Shown here in pieces: positions 1-10,401 of a stretch of 64,000 bases of DNA. The stretch's first letter is position 1; every line of letters starts with the position of its first letter. This stretch comes from Albibacillus kandeliae (GTDB lineage Bacteria > Pseudomonadota > Alphaproteobacteria > Rhodobacterales > Rhodobacteraceae), in NCBI RefSeq assembly GCF_003116585.1, contig NZ_QEHM01000006.1, forward strand, positions 310,001 to 374,000, read 5' to 3'. The notes below the pieces were generated by a model that worked only from the letters and a program-made list of their open reading frames with translations, was not told the DNA's origin and did no database searches. A program made the position numbers and the translations under genes.

Positions 1-1
1 C

Positions 2-1987
2 ATCGCGCAGGCGATGCGCGAGGGCATCTCGGACGACCAGATCCAGGGCATCACCAAGTTCGACCCGTGGTTCCTGGCGCGCATCCGCGAAATCATCGAG
101 GCCGAGCAGGAGGTCGAGCAGAACGGCCTGCCGACCACCGAGCACGGGCTGCGCGCGCTCAAGATGCTGGGCTTTACCGATGCCCGTCTCGCCAAGCTGA
201 CCGACAAGACCGAGAGCGAGGTCCGCAAGGCCCGCACCGACGCCGGTGTCGTCGCCGTGTTCAAGCGGATCGACACCTGCGCCGCCGAATTCGAGGCGCA
301 GACGCCCTACATGTACTCGACCTACGAGATGCCGGTCTACGGCGAGGTCGAATGCGAGGCGCGCCCGTCGGATCGCAAAAAGGTCGTGATCCTCGGCGGC
401 GGTCCCAACCGGATCGGTCAGGGCATCGAGTTCGACTACTGCTGCTGCCATGCCTGCTTTGCGCTGACCGATGCGGGCTACGAGACCATCATGGTCAACT
501 GCAACCCCGAGACCGTGTCGACCGACTATGACACCTCGGACCGCCTGTATTTCGAGCCGCTGACCTTCGAGCACGTGATGGAAATCCTGCGCGTCGAGCA
601 GGACAACGGCACCCTGCACGGCGTCATCGTGCAGTTCGGCGGCCAGACCCCGCTCAAGCTTGCCAATGCGCTGGAAGAGGCCGGGATCCCGATCCTCGGC
701 ACAACGCCGGACGCCATCGACCTGGCCGAAGACCGCGAGCGCTTCCAGGATCTGGTGAACCGCCTCGGCCTCAAGCAGCCCAAGAACGGCATCGCCCATT
801 CCGACGCCGAGGCGCTGGAAATTGCCGATAACATCGGCTTCCCGCTGGTGATCCGCCCCTCCTACGTGCTGGGCGGCCGCGCGATGGAGATCGTCCGTGA
901 CATGGACGGGCTCAAGCGCTACATCCGCGACGCGGTCGTGGTTTCGGGCGACAGCCCGGTGCTGCTCGACAGCTATCTCTCGGGCGCGGTGGAGCTGGAC
1001 GTGGACGCGATCTGCGACGGTACGCAGGTGCACGTGGCTGGCATCATGCAGCACATCGAAGAGGCCGGCGTGCACTCGGGCGACAGTGCCTGCTCGCTGC
1101 CGCCCTACTCGCTGCCGCAGTCGATCATCGACGAGATCAAGGTGCAGACCGAGGCGCTGGCCCACGGGCTGAACGTCGTCGGCCTGATGAACGTGCAGTT
1201 CGCCGTCAAGGACGGGGTGATCTACCTCATCGAGGTGAACCCGCGCGCCTCGCGGACCGTGCCCTTCGTCGCCAAGGCGACCGACAGCGCCATCGCCTCG
1301 ATCGCGGCACGTGTCATGGCAGGCGAAAAGCTCTCGGCCTTCCCGGCACGGGCGCCCTATGACGCCAATGCCGACTACGACACCGTGCTGCCGCTGGCCG
1401 ATCCGATGACGCTGGCCGACCCGAACATGCCGTGGTTCTCGGTGAAAGAGGCCGTGATGCCCTTTGCCCGCTTCCCCGGCGTCGACACCATCCTCGGCCC
1501 CGAGATGCGCTCGACCGGCGAGGTCATGGGCTGGGACCGCGACTTCCCCCGCGCCTTCCTCAAGGCGCAGATGGGCGCGGGCAACCCCCTGCCCCGCGAA
1601 GGCCGCGCCTTCATCTCGATCAAGGACACCGACAAGACCGCCGAGATGCTGGAAGCCGCGCAGGTGCTGGTCGAGCAGGGCTTTGACATCGTCGCGACCC
1701 GCGGCACCCAGAGCTGGCTGGAAGGCCACGGCGTGCCGTGCAAGCTGGTGAACAAGGTCTACGAAGGCCGCCCCGACATCGTCGACATGATGAAGGACGG
1801 CAATGTGCACCTGGTGATGAACACCACCGAGGGCGCACAGGCGGTCGAAGACTCCAAGGGCATCCGCTCGGTCGCGCTCTACGACAAGATCCCCTACTTC
1901 ACCACCGCCGCCGGCGCCCATGCCGCCGCGCTGGCGATCAAGGCGCAGGCCGAGGGTGACGTCGTGGTGAAGTCGCTGCAGGCTTGA
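2..1987 (+). CDS. carB: Carbamoyl-phosphate synthase large subunit (3' part)
   Basis: C-terminal 661 residues of the ATP-dependent enzyme that makes carbamoyl phosphate from glutamine-derived ammonia and bicarbonate for pyrimidine and arginine synthesis. The reading frame is open to the left edge, so the gene starts outside the window. The visible part covers the end of the oligomerisation domain, the second ATP-grasp half ([17 protein letters not shown] near residue 125, [13 protein letters not shown]) and the MGS-like allosteric domain at the end ([11 protein letters not shown] to VMNTTEG). The family is usually about 1,100 residues, so roughly 60% is present. The frame ends normally at TGA. 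Confidence 0.97.
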   Translation: MAQAMREGISDDQIQGITKFDPWFLARIREIIEAEQEVEQNGLPTTEHGLRALKMLGFTDARLAKLTDKTESEVRKARTDAGVVAVFKRIDTCAAEFEAQTPYMYSTYEMPVYGEVECEARPSDRKKVVILGGGPNRIGQGIEFDYCCCHACFALTDAGYETIMVNCNPETVSTDYDTSDRLYFEPLTFEHVMEILRVEQDNGTLHGVIVQFGGQTPLKLANALEEAGIPILGTTPDAIDLAEDRERFQDLVNRLGLKQPKNGIAHSDAEALEIADNIGFPLVIRPSYVLGGRAMEIVRDMDGLKRYIRDAVVVSGDSPVLLDSYLSGAVELDVDAICDGTQVHVAGIMQHIEEAGVHSGDSACSLPPYSLPQSIIDEIKVQTEALAHGLNVVGLMNVQFAVKDGVIYLIEVNPRASRTVPFVAKATDSAIASIAARVMAGEKLSAFPARAPYDANADYDTVLPLADPMTLADPNMPWFSVKEAVMPFARFPGVDTILGPEMRSTGEVMGWDRDFPRAFLKAQMGAGNPLPREGRAFISIKDTDKTAEMLEAAQVLVEQGFDIVATRGTQSWLEGHGVPCKLVNKVYEGRPDIVDMMKDGNVHLVMNTTEGAQAVEDSKGIRSVALYDKIPYFTTAAGAHAAALAIKAQAEGDVVVKSLQA

Positions 1988-1994
1988 TGATCAC

Positions 1995-2018
1995 AGGGGC
2001 GTGCGATGGCGCGCCCCT
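1995..2018. terminator. GC-rich hairpin between convergent genes
   Basis: A 10-bp stem (AGGGGCGTGC / GCGCGCCCCT, one G-U pair) with loop GATG lies just after the carB stop and before the convergent stop of the next gene. There is no T-run on either side, so termination is plausible from position and stem strength but not proven. Confidence 0.35.
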
Positions 2019-2041
2019 GACCCAGTTGGGAGTTGTGCGGC

Positions 2042-2857
2042 TTACCCGCTGTATCTGCGGTTGTTTCGCAGTTTCTGCTGGCGTGCGCGGAAGTACGGCC
2101 GCAATGGCGGCCCGAGAACCTTCTGAATGAAGAAGTTCGCCACGGGGTTTGAATTGCGGAACATCGCCCTGGCATAGGCCTCCGCCTCCCGCTCCTGCTC
2201 TTCGATCTGGCCACCCTCCTTATGGCCGTGGTGGTGATGCCCTACCTCGTGAAAGAAGGTCATCTTGGCCAGAAGATCCCGCACACGCCGTTCCGAGCGG
2301 GATATGTCGACGCCGGACCGGGTCAGAACGATGGAGCCGTAGTGCAACCGGTAGAGGCCAAGATAGCTCAACTCGGGCGATGCCCGGATCACGTCGATCC
2401 GCGTCACCGTCGCAATGGCCAGCCCGGGGGTGCGGCTCCATTTGCAGAGCTCGCGAAACACCCGCTCCCGGTCTGCGACCTCGTCCGAAATGTGCACCGG
2501 AACACCGCAGTCGAGATGGCCATAGGGCCGCTCGCCCCAGCGCTGCGCCATCAGCTCCACGGTGCGTCGGTGAAGGGGGTTCAGCCTCCTTCGCGAGAGC
2601 CGGTCGATTTCTGCCTTGAAGGCAGCCTCGTCAAGCTCGTGCAGCATCGCCAACAGAACCCCAAGGTATTTCGCGGCGGGTCCGACAGGTGCCTTCTCCC
2701 ATTGACGGCTGTCCAGCTTGGCCAGCACCGCAGGCACCGCCGACGCCCCGGTCTCCAGCAGACCCCGCCAGGCGGACTGGGTGAGCACGATGTTGTCCGA
2801 TGCAATGCCCCGCAGCAAACGGGCCACCAATGCTTTGACGTCCTCTGAATTGGGCAA
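2042..2857 (-). CDS. Putative zinc metallopeptidase-like protein (HEVGHH motif)
   Basis: 271-residue cytoplasmic protein of unknown function. The N-terminal half is helical and has no motif I recognise. The C-terminal half has HEVGHHHHGH around residue 203, followed about 20 residues later by EREAEAYARAMF. An HExxH helix followed by a glutamate-bearing helix is the layout of gluzincins such as the ImmA/IrrE (M78) group, so a zinc site is likely; the substrate is unknown. It starts at TTG, chosen because AGGAG lies 8 nt upstream and no ATG sits nearby. It is convergent with carB. The family call is inference from the motif only. Confidence 0.7.
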   Translation of the reverse strand: MPNSEDVKALVARLLRGIASDNIVLTQSAWRGLLETGASAVPAVLAKLDSRQWEKAPVGPAAKYLGVLLAMLHELDEAAFKAEIDRLSRRRLNPLHRRTVELMAQRWGERPYGHLDCGVPVHISDEVADRERVFRELCKWSRTPGLAIATVTRIDVIRASPELSYLGLYRLHYGSIVLTRSGVDISRSERRVRDLLAKMTFFHEVGHHHHGHKEGGQIEEQEREAEAYARAMFRNSNPVANFFIQKVLGPPLRPYFRARQQKLRNNRRYSG

Positions 2858-3052
2858 GTGGTCGCTCCTGCAGGTTCCGCATCTAAGCGCCGCGCGCTGA
2901 TGGGAACAAGCCCGGCCGCCCCGTCGTCACAGACAGGTGCGGGGAAAGCACGCCGTTCGGGGGAAGGCGCCGAAATCCCCTCCCCCGCCTTGCCCTCGCC
3001 CCATTCCTCGGCAACTCTCCCTCCATCGAGCCAACGACAAGGACCGCACCGA

Positions 3053-3130
3053 ATGCGCCTCGCCCTGACCCTGATCGCCCTCACTGCCCTCTCTGCCTGT
3101 GGCGGCGTTCCCTTCGTTCCCCTGATCTGA
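3053..3130 (+). CDS. Tiny lipoprotein
   Basis: A 25-residue ORF that is essentially a lipoprotein signal: basic start, hydrophobic core (LALTLIALTAL) and lipobox LSAC with the Cys at residue 16, leaving a mature peptide CGGVPFVPLI. AAGGA is 9 nt upstream of the ATG. Similar very short lipoproteins ending in a PFxPLI-like tail are familiar from Rhodobacterales, but I recall no function. It would be lipidated by Lgt, which is encoded at 7410. It is short enough that chance cannot be excluded; the lipobox and ribosome binding site argue that it is real. Confidence 0.55.
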   Translation: MRLALTLIALTALSACGGVPFVPLI

Positions 3131-3204
3131 TCCGCCCCAACAGGCTTGCCCAGACGCGCGCGCATGGGTAAAACCGCCGAACCTTTTGGGAGCGGAGCGG
3201 TCCT

Positions 3205-4332
<1,128 letters not shown>

Positions 4333-4349
4333 GACGGGACGGGGGCCGC

Positions 4350-4940
4350 GTGGCCAAGCTCTACTTCAACTACTCGACCATGAACGCCGGCAAGTCGGCG
4401 GTTCTGCTGCAGGCCTCGCACAACTACCGCGAACGCGGGATGGAGACCTACCTGCTGACCGCCCGCATCGACGGGCGCGCCGGGACCGGCCGCATCGCCT
4501 CGCGCATCGGCATCGGCGCGGATGCCGAACTGTTCTCGCCCGGCGATGACCTCTTTGCCCGCATCGAGGCCCGGCTGGCACAGGGCCCCGTGGCCTGCAT
4601 CTTCATCGACGAGGCGCAGTTCCTCGAACCGGCGCAGGTCTGGCAACTGGCGCGTGTGGTCGACGACCTCGACGTCCCCGTGCTCGCCTATGGCCTGCGC
4701 GTCGACTTCCGCGGCGAGCTCTTTCCCGGCTCGGCCACGCTCCTCGCCCTCGCCGACGAGATGCGCGAAGTGCGCACCATCTGCCGCTGCGGGCGCAAGG
4801 CCACCATGGTGATCCGGCAGGACGCCGAGGGCCGCGCCATCACCGAGGGCGCGCAGGTGCAGATCGGCGGCAACGAAACCTATGTCTCGCTCTGCCGCCG
4901 TCACTGGCGCGAGGCCGTGGGCGACGCGGCCCGGGACTGA
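4350..4940 (+). CDS. tdk: Thymidine kinase
   Basis: 196-residue type II thymidine kinase that phosphorylates thymidine with ATP in the pyrimidine salvage pathway. The P-loop is MNAGKSAVLL near residue 11, the catalytic base lies in FIDEAQFLE near residue 90, and the zinc ribbon is formed by CRCG near residue 148 and a CRRH motif close to the C-terminus. GTG is taken as the start because it gives the canonical N-terminus MAKLYFNYSTMNAGKS and follows a GGGACGGGGG stretch. Length matches the family. It lies 17 nt after the FabH-like gene and probably shares its transcript. Confidence 0.95.
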   Translation: MAKLYFNYSTMNAGKSAVLLQASHNYRERGMETYLLTARIDGRAGTGRIASRIGIGADAELFSPGDDLFARIEARLAQGPVACIFIDEAQFLEPAQVWQLARVVDDLDVPVLAYGLRVDFRGELFPGSATLLALADEMREVRTICRCGRKATMVIRQDAEGRAITEGAQVQIGGNETYVSLCRRHWREAVGDAARD

Positions 4941-4970
4941 CCCTGCGCCGCGCCAGGGACCTGCCGTCAG

Positions 4971-5047
4971 GCCGTGAGTATTTTTCGAGAAAAGATGGAC
5001 AAGGGATCTTTCCCGGAACCCATCTTTTCTCTCTAAATACTCACGGC
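4971..5047. repeat. Long inverted repeat / bidirectional terminator candidate
   Basis: A 77-bp near-perfect inverted repeat sits between the convergent tdk and csaA genes. The outer arms GCCGTGAGTA (4971-4980) and TACTCACGGC (5038-5047) are exact. They continue inward through an A/T-rich block to GAGAAAAGATGG paired with CCATCTTTTCTC. T-runs occur on both strands inside the arms. This fits a bidirectional terminator, or a member of a dispersed palindromic repeat family. Confidence 0.7.
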
Positions 5048-5078
5048 GCGCCCTTCCCCGGGAGCGCAGCGCCTGAGG

Positions 5079-5417
5079 TCAGTACATCCGCGCGCCGTTC
5101 GCGACCGTGATGTCGGGGCGCAGCAGGACGACCTCGTCCTCACCGTCGGGCATCCCCAGCACCAGCACCTCGGACATGAACTTGCCGATCTGGCGCGGCG
5201 GAAAGTTCACCACGGCGATCACCTGCTTGCCGACCAGCGTTTCCGGGTCGTAGTGGCGGGTGATCTGGGCCGAGCTTTTCTTCTCGCCGATCTCGGGGCC
5301 GAATTCGACCCAGAGCTTGATCGCGGGTTTGCGGGCTTCCGGGTAGGGTTCCGCGCGGGTGATGGTCCCCGCGCGGATGTCGACCTTAAGGAAATCGTCA
5401 AAGCCGATCTCAGCCAC
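5079..5417 (-). CDS. csaA: tRNA-binding domain protein, CsaA type
   Basis: 112-residue single-domain protein of the CsaA/Trbp111 OB-fold family, which binds tRNA and in Bacillus CsaA has been described as an export-related chaperone. The family pattern is plain: FLKVDIRAGTI at the start, KLWVEFG, then SAQIT, VVNFPPRQIG and SEVLVLG. The start overlaps the end of proC by 8 nt, so both are expected to be co-transcribed on the minus strand. Confidence 0.9.
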   Translation of the reverse strand: MAEIGFDDFLKVDIRAGTITRAEPYPEARKPAIKLWVEFGPEIGEKKSSAQITRHYDPETLVGKQVIAVVNFPPRQIGKFMSEVLVLGMPDGEDEVVLLRPDITVANGARMY

Positions 5418-6225
5418 GGGAGAGCTCCCGGGAGCGTTCCGTCGCCGCGGCGACCGCGCGCTTGAGGAGCGGCGGAAAGCCTGCCTCCTCGTCCATCAGT
5501 ACCTCGAGGGCTGCCTGAGTGGTGCCGTTGGGGCTGGTCACGTTCACGCGCAGCTGCGACGGGTCCTCGTCTGCGGCCTCGGCCAGCGCACCCGCGCCCG
5601 CCACGGTGGCCTTGGCCAGCGCCATCGCGAGGTCGGGTGCGAGGCCCTGGGCCTCGCCGGCGGCGGCCAGCGTCTCGATCAGGTGGAAGACATAAGCCGG
5701 GCCGGAGCCGCTGACGCCGGTGACCGCGTCCATCTGGCTCTCGTCCTCGAGGCGCACGGTCTGGCCCACGGCCGACAGCAGGCCCTCGGCCAGCGCCACG
5801 CCGTGCTCTCCGGCGTTGGCGTTGCCGATAAGCGCGGTGATCCCACGCCCCACCGCGGCCGGGGTGTTCGGCATGGCGCGCACCACCGGGGTCCGGTCGC
5901 CGAGCGCGGCTTCGAAGGCGGAGATCGGGGTGCCGGCGGCGACAGAGACGAAGATTGTCTCGGCGTTGCCAAGGGCCTTCATCGCGGGCAGTGCATCGCC
6001 CATCATCTGCGGTTTGACGGCGACGATCACGATGGCGGGGTTGGCGGGCAGGTCAGAGTTCAGGTGAACGCCCTGCGCCTTGACCCAGTCCGAGGGGCGC
6101 GGGTCGAGCACCCAGACCGAGGTGGACGGCAGCCCGTCCTTCAGCCAGCCGGCCAGCATTGCCGACCCCATCTTGCCGCAGCCCAGCAGCACAAGCCCCC
6201 GGGCCGCGATCTCTGTCATGTCCAT
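5410..6225 (-). CDS. proC: Pyrroline-5-carboxylate reductase
   Basis: 271-residue enzyme catalysing the NAD(P)H-dependent last step of proline synthesis. It has an N-terminal Rossmann motif GCGKMGSAMLAGW near residue 15, the MPNTPAAVG loop and the signature SGSGPAYVF with downstream TSPNGTTQAAL, which form the dimeric active site. Length is typical. It is followed by csaA with an 8-nt overlap and preceded by a YbjN-domain gene 37 nt upstream on the same strand. Confidence 0.96.
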   Translation of the reverse strand: MDMTEIAARGLVLLGCGKMGSAMLAGWLKDGLPSTSVWVLDPRPSDWVKAQGVHLNSDLPANPAIVIVAVKPQMMGDALPAMKALGNAETIFVSVAAGTPISAFEAALGDRTPVVRAMPNTPAAVGRGITALIGNANAGEHGVALAEGLLSAVGQTVRLEDESQMDAVTGVSGSGPAYVFHLIETLAAAGEAQGLAPDLAMALAKATVAGAGALAEAADEDPSQLRVNVTSPNGTTQAALEVLMDEEAGFPPLLKRAVAAATERSRELSRG

Positions 6226-6262
6226 GTTCCTGCCCTTTCCCTTGCCGGTTCAGGGCAAGGGT

Positions 6263-6763
6263 TTAAGCGCGCCCGTAAGCCTCTGCAATGGCGACCTGAA
6301 GCGCATCCTTCGGAGACTTGTCGCCCCAGACCAGCAGCTGGATCGCCGGGTAGTAGCGCTCGGCTGCGAGAACCGCGGTGGTGATCAGCGTGTCGATCTG
6401 CTCGGGGCTGGCCATCTGGCCGCCGGAGAGCACGAGGCCGTAGCGGTAGACCATGAGCTTCTGGTCGGCCCAGTAGGTAAAGGCGCCGGCCCAGCAGGAG
6501 TCGTTCACCGAGTTCAGCAGTTCGTAGAGCGCGGGGAGCTTTTCCTGCGGCGGTTCCATCTCGAACGTGCAGACCATGCGCAGGGTCTCGTCATAGCCCG
6601 ACCAGGCCAGCGTGATGGAATAGGTTCGCCACTGACCTTCGACCGCCATCGCGATCTGGTCATCCCCGATGCGATCGAAATCCCAGTCGTGGTGCTCGGC
6701 CAGGTGTTCGACGATGTCGATGGGGTGAATGTCTTCTTCCAGAAACTGCTCGGAAAGTGCCAT
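6263..6763 (-). CDS. YbjN domain-containing protein
   Basis: 166-residue acidic cytoplasmic protein of the YbjN family, whose fold resembles type III secretion chaperones. The biochemical function is unknown. It is recognised from its overall pattern: IHPIDIVEHLAEHHDWDF start, LYELLNSVNDSCWAGAF centre and a YYPAIQLLVWG C-terminal helix. No signal peptide or membrane segment is present. It lies directly upstream of proC on the same strand, an arrangement that suggests co-transcription rather than shared function. Confidence 0.85.
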   Translation of the reverse strand: MALSEQFLEEDIHPIDIVEHLAEHHDWDFDRIGDDQIAMAVEGQWRTYSITLAWSGYDETLRMVCTFEMEPPQEKLPALYELLNSVNDSCWAGAFTYWADQKLMVYRYGLVLSGGQMASPEQIDTLITTAVLAAERYYPAIQLLVWGDKSPKDALQVAIAEAYGRA

Positions 6764-7060
6764 GGTGCCACCTCTTTATCTCTAGCGGCGTGGTGCCCGT
6801 GAGCCAACGAACGCTAGGTGACTGCTCTACAGGCCGGGGCGATCCCCCATGCCCATACCAGATATGGTGCGACCGGGAGGGCCGTCTGGCAACCCCTTAT
6901 TTTGGGGATATCTGCAATAAGTTGTGGACAGCCGCTAAAGCCGCTCAACATATCGGCAATCGCTTTTGCGACTGGAAGGCGGGCGGAAACAAGTCCCGGA
7001 CATTTCCGGGATTCCCGCGCGAACGGAAACGCACGCGCGGGCGGTGCGGCCGGACCAGCC
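6764..7060. other. Non-coding interval
   Basis: About 300 nt between the ybjN-like start and the ubiK stop, both minus strand. It should contain the ybjN-proC-csaA promoter. I see only weak short inverted repeats (for example CCCC-TTATTTT-GGGG at 6893-6907). Open frames on the plus strand here run into ubiK antisense and look like shadows. No tRNA or convincing small gene was found. Confidence 0.4.
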
Positions 7061-7315
7061 TCAGGAGGCCTTGTCGGCCTTGGCTTCCAGCGCGGCGAGC
7101 CGGGCCGAGAGGGCCTCGTTCTCTTCGCGGGCCTTCTGGGCCATCGCGCGCACGGCGTCGAACTCTTCGCGGGTCACGAAGTCGCGATCGGCGAGCCAGC
7201 GGTCGATCAGGCCCTTGAATGCGGTCTCCGCCTCTTCCCTCGCGCCATGAGCGACCCCCATGGCGTTGGTCATCAGCTGTGATATGTCGTCCAAAATCTT
7301 GTTGCGGGTCTGCAT
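7061..7315 (-). CDS. ubiK: Accessory factor UbiK family protein
   Basis: 84-residue protein of the UbiK/YqiC (BMFP) family, which trimerises through a C-terminal coiled coil and assists ubiquinone synthesis. The N-terminal amphipathic segment (MQTRNKILDDISQLMTNA) and the coiled coil built on FVTREEFDAVRAMAQKARE and ENEALSARLAALEA are typical. I chose the ATG at 7315 rather than a frame extension to 7399 because it gives the family N-terminus. It is divergent from lgt, with start codons 94 nt apart. Confidence 0.88.
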   Translation of the reverse strand: MQTRNKILDDISQLMTNAMGVAHGAREEAETAFKGLIDRWLADRDFVTREEFDAVRAMAQKAREENEALSARLAALEAKADKAS

Positions 7316-7409
7316 CTGTCGTCTCCGGGTGGGTTGTGCCCTATATGGGCTCCCCGGCGGACGGCGGCAAGGTTGACTTCGCCCGAAGACCAGAGGCATT
7401 CACATCGCC

Positions 7410-8297
7410 ATGCAGGCTGTTCTCACCTTCCCGAACCTCTCGCCCGAGCTGTTCTCCTTCACCATCGGCGGCATGAGCTTTGCGCTGCGCTGGTACGCGC
7501 TGGCCTATATCGCGGGCATCCTTATCGCGTGGTGGCTGGCGGTACGCGCGGTGCGGTGCCCCGCGCTCTGGCCGGCACAGACCCCGCCGATGACGCCGAA
7601 GCAGATCGAGGATCTGCTGACCTGGATCATCCTCGGCGTGATCCTTGGCGGGCGGCTGGGCTTCGTGCTGTTCTACCAGCCCGCCTATTACCTCCAGAAC
7701 CCGATGGAGATCCTCCGGGTCTGGGAGGGCGGGATGTCGTTCCATGGCGGGATGATCGGCGTCATCGTCGGCACCTGGCTCTACACCGCACGGCAGGGCG
7801 TGCCCCGGCTTGCGGCGGCGGACCTGATTGCCCACAGCGTGCCCCCCGGGCTGTTGCTGGGGCGGCTAGCGAACTTCGTCAACGCCGAGCTCTGGGGCCG
7901 GCCGAGCGACCTGCCCTGGGCGGTGATCTTCCCCGGTAACGCGGCGCAGGAATGCGGCCAGCTGACCGGTCTCTGCGCCCGCCACCCCTCGCAGCTGTAT
8001 GAGGCGGCGATGGAGGGGCTGATCCTTGGCGGGCTGCTGTTGTGGCTGGTGTACCGGCGCGGGGCCTTCCGGCGCCCGGGGCTGGTGCTGGGAACGTTCC
8101 TTGCGGGCTACGGGGTGGCGCGGTTCATCGTCGAGTTCTTCCGGCAGCCGGATGCGCAGTTCGTTTCGCCGGGCAACCCGCTGGGTCTGGCCTGGCACAT
8201 CGGCGGCTACGGCCTGACGATGGGCCAGTTCCTGTCGCTGCCGATGATCGCGCTTGGCCTATGGTTCATCTGGCGCAGCCGGACCCGCGCGGCATGA
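7410..8297 (+). CDS. lgt: Prolipoprotein diacylglyceryl transferase
   Basis: 295-residue inner-membrane enzyme that transfers diacylglycerol from phosphatidylglycerol to the lipobox cysteine of prolipoproteins. About seven membrane segments are visible. The family signature [18 protein letters not shown] lies near residue 150, with SFHGGMIGV before it and HPSQLYEA after it. Length is normal. The stop overlaps the start of the next gene (ATGA), so lgt, midA and pgeF form one operon. Confidence 0.97.
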   Translation: MQAVLTFPNLSPELFSFTIGGMSFALRWYALAYIAGILIAWWLAVRAVRCPALWPAQTPPMTPKQIEDLLTWIILGVILGGRLGFVLFYQPAYYLQNPMEILRVWEGGMSFHGGMIGVIVGTWLYTARQGVPRLAAADLIAHSVPPGLLLGRLANFVNAELWGRPSDLPWAVIFPGNAAQECGQLTGLCARHPSQLYEAAMEGLILGGLLLWLVYRRGAFRRPGLVLGTFLAGYGVARFIVEFFRQPDAQFVSPGNPLGLAWHIGGYGLTMGQFLSLPMIALGLWFIWRSRTRAA

Positions 8298-9361
8298 CGC
8301 TGGGCGAGATCATCGCCGCGCGCATCCGCCAGACCGGGCCGGTCTCGCTGGCCGATTACATGGCCGACTGCCTGCTGCACCCGGTCCACGGCTATTACAC
8401 CACCCGCGACCCGCTTGGGGCGAAGGGCGATTTCGTCACCGCGCCCGAGATCAGCCAGATGTTCGGTGAGCTGATCGGGCTAGCCCTCGCGCAATGCTGG
8501 CTGGACCAAGGGCAGCCCGCGGCCTTTACCCTTGCCGAGCTTGGGCCGGGGCGCGGAACGCTGATGGCCGACGCACTGCGCGCCGCCTCGCGCGTGCCCG
8601 GTTTCGCCAAGGCCGCGCAGCTGGTTCTGGTCGAAGCCTCTCCCCTTCTGCGCGACCGGCAGGCCGAGGCTCTGGCCGCGCATCATCCCAGCTGGATCGG
8701 TGCGGTCGGGGACCTGCCCGAGCAGCCGCTCTTCCTTGTCGCGAACGAGTTCTTCGACGCCCTGCCCGTCCGGCAGTTTCAGCGGACCGAGACCGGCTGG
8801 CGCGAGCGGCAGGTGGGGCTTGAGGGCGGCGCTCTGGCGCTGGGGCTGGCGGCCGAAGGCGCCTATCCCGCGCTGGACGAGCGGCTGGCGGACACCCGGC
8901 CCGGCGATATCGTCGAGCTGTGCCCGGCAGCGGCCACGGTTGCCGGTGAGGTCGCCCGGCGCATCGCGGATCATGGCGGCGCGGCGCTGATCCTCGACTA
9001 CGGCGACTGGCACTCGCTCGGCGACACGGTGCAGGCGCTCAAGGATCACAAATCCGTGTCCCTGTTCGAGACGCCGGGACACGCCGATCTGACCGCCCAT
9101 GTGGACTTCGAAACCCTTGCTCGCGCCGCGGCCGACAACGGCTGCAGGTATACGCGCCTGACCCCTCAGGGCGTTTTCCTCGAACGGCTGGGCATCACCG
9201 CGCGGGCGCAGGCGCTTGCGAAATCCGGTGGCAACGAGACGCTGGAGGCGGTCGCCGCTGCACATCGCCGGTTGACGCATCCCGACGAAATGGGAAACCT
9301 GTTCAAGGTTCTGGGGTTCTACCCGGATAACACCGCTCCTCCGCCCGGACTGGAAGCATGA
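8294..9361 (+). CDS. MidA/NDUFAF7-family SAM-dependent methyltransferase
   Basis: 355-residue class I methyltransferase of the family that includes human NDUFAF7, the arginine methyltransferase needed for respiratory complex I assembly. The SAM loop is [11 protein letters not shown] near residue 80. The family marker [15 protein letters not shown] is near residue 48, and [13 protein letters not shown] follows. The start ATG overlaps the lgt stop by 4 nt, and the stop overlaps the pgeF start by 4 nt. The lgt-midA-pgeF order is common in alphaproteobacteria. The complex I role is inferred from the eukaryotic homologue. Confidence 0.9.
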   Translation: MTLGEIIAARIRQTGPVSLADYMADCLLHPVHGYYTTRDPLGAKGDFVTAPEISQMFGELIGLALAQCWLDQGQPAAFTLAELGPGRGTLMADALRAASRVPGFAKAAQLVLVEASPLLRDRQAEALAAHHPSWIGAVGDLPEQPLFLVANEFFDALPVRQFQRTETGWRERQVGLEGGALALGLAAEGAYPALDERLADTRPGDIVELCPAAATVAGEVARRIADHGGAALILDYGDWHSLGDTVQALKDHKSVSLFETPGHADLTAHVDFETLARAAADNGCRYTRLTPQGVFLERLGITARAQALAKSGGNETLEAVAAAHRRLTHPDEMGNLFKVLGFYPDNTAPPPGLEA

Positions 9362-10113
9362 CGCTGGAAATCATCACGTCTGATCATCTTGCCCCGCTGC
9401 GGCACGGGTTCTTCACCCGTCGCGGCGGCGCCTCCTCCGGCATCTTCTCCGGCCTCAACTGCGGCAGCGGTTCGTCGGACCAGAGCGAGATCGTGTCGAT
9501 CAACCGCGCCCGCGTCGCCGGCGCGATGGAGCTCGAGCCCGAAGCCCTGCTCGGGGTGCATCAGTCCCATACCGCCGACGTGGTCATGGTTGATGAGCCG
9601 ATGACCCAGAAACCCCGTGCCGACGCGCTGGTCACCCGCACACCGGGCCTTGCGCTGTCGATCCTGACGGCCGATTGCCAGCCGGTGCTGTTCGCCGACC
9701 ACGAGGCGGGTGTGATCGGCGCGGCCCATGCGGGCTGGCGCGGCGCGCTTGACGGGATTCTCGGAGAGACCGTGGACGCGATGGAGTCCCTCGGGGCCGA
9801 GCGCGGGCGGATCAGTGCGGTGATCGGGCCGACCATCAGCCAGCGCTGTTACGAGGTCGGACCCGAGTTTCTTGACGCCTTCCTCGCCGAAGCCCCCCAG
9901 AACGCGAGGTTCTTTGCCAATGGCGAGGGCGACCGATATCATTTCGACCTGCCGGGCTACGGGCTGAAGAAGCTCCGCGATGCCGGGGTCGGTCAGGCCG
10001 AGTGGACGCACCACTGCACCTACTCGGACCCGGAGCGGTTCTATTCCTATCGCCGCAGCACCCATAACCTCGAAGTCGACTATGGGCGGCTGATCTCGGT
10101 GATCCGCCTCTAG
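9358..10113 (+). CDS. pgeF: Peptidoglycan editing factor / YfiH-family laccase-domain protein
   Basis: 251-residue protein of the PgeF (YfiH) family. E. coli PgeF removes L-serine mis-incorporated in muropeptides, and older annotations call these polyphenol oxidases. The metal-site motifs are all present: GVHQSHTADV (first His), ILTADCQPVLF (Cys) and AAHAGWRGAL (second His), plus GPTISQRCYEVG. It starts by ATGA overlap with the methyltransferase gene and is the last gene of the lgt operon. Confidence 0.92.
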   Translation: MTLEIITSDHLAPLRHGFFTRRGGASSGIFSGLNCGSGSSDQSEIVSINRARVAGAMELEPEALLGVHQSHTADVVMVDEPMTQKPRADALVTRTPGLALSILTADCQPVLFADHEAGVIGAAHAGWRGALDGILGETVDAMESLGAERGRISAVIGPTISQRCYEVGPEFLDAFLAEAPQNARFFANGEGDRYHFDLPGYGLKKLRDAGVGQAEWTHHCTYSDPERFYSYRRSTHNLEVDYGRLISVIRL

Positions 10114-10220
10114 GCGAAAACACCGGGATTGTTTGCGAATTGTGACCACTGCGGCACTGATTTCGCCACAATTCCATGCCCCGCCCCGAGTCGGAAGTCG
10201 GGCTGCGCCGAACCAGCCAG

Positions 10221-10235
10221 AATTTTAGTAAAATT
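10221..10235. promoter_or_regulatory. A/T palindrome upstream of small ORF
   Basis: AATTTTAGTAAAATT is a perfect 15-bp palindrome about its central G, in an otherwise GC-rich 288-nt gap (10114-10401). It lies 165 nt before the small gene at 10402. It may be an operator or part of an A/T-rich promoter. It differs in spacing from the 16-bp operators found at 18-32 kb. Confidence 0.35.
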
Positions 10236-10401
10236 TTCCATGCACTTACCTTGCCCGAGTGGCGCACCCAGCGATTCCTCGCGCTGACCCCGCGGCAGGC
10301 ACGAATTTCAACAAACGGCCCAATCCCTGCCCGAATGCGGGACGACAGTGAACTTGACCCAGAACAAGGGCGAAGCCCGGAAGTCCAAGAGGAAGAACGC
10401 C

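Noticed and set aside
3128-3133. TGATCC upstream of the FabH-like gene as a sigma-E -35 element
   Set aside because: No CGTA-type -10 occurs at the 16-nt spacing seen in the three accepted sites.
6757-7282. Plus-strand frames over the gap between ybjN and ubiK
   Set aside because: They run antisense through ubiK and show no family pattern.
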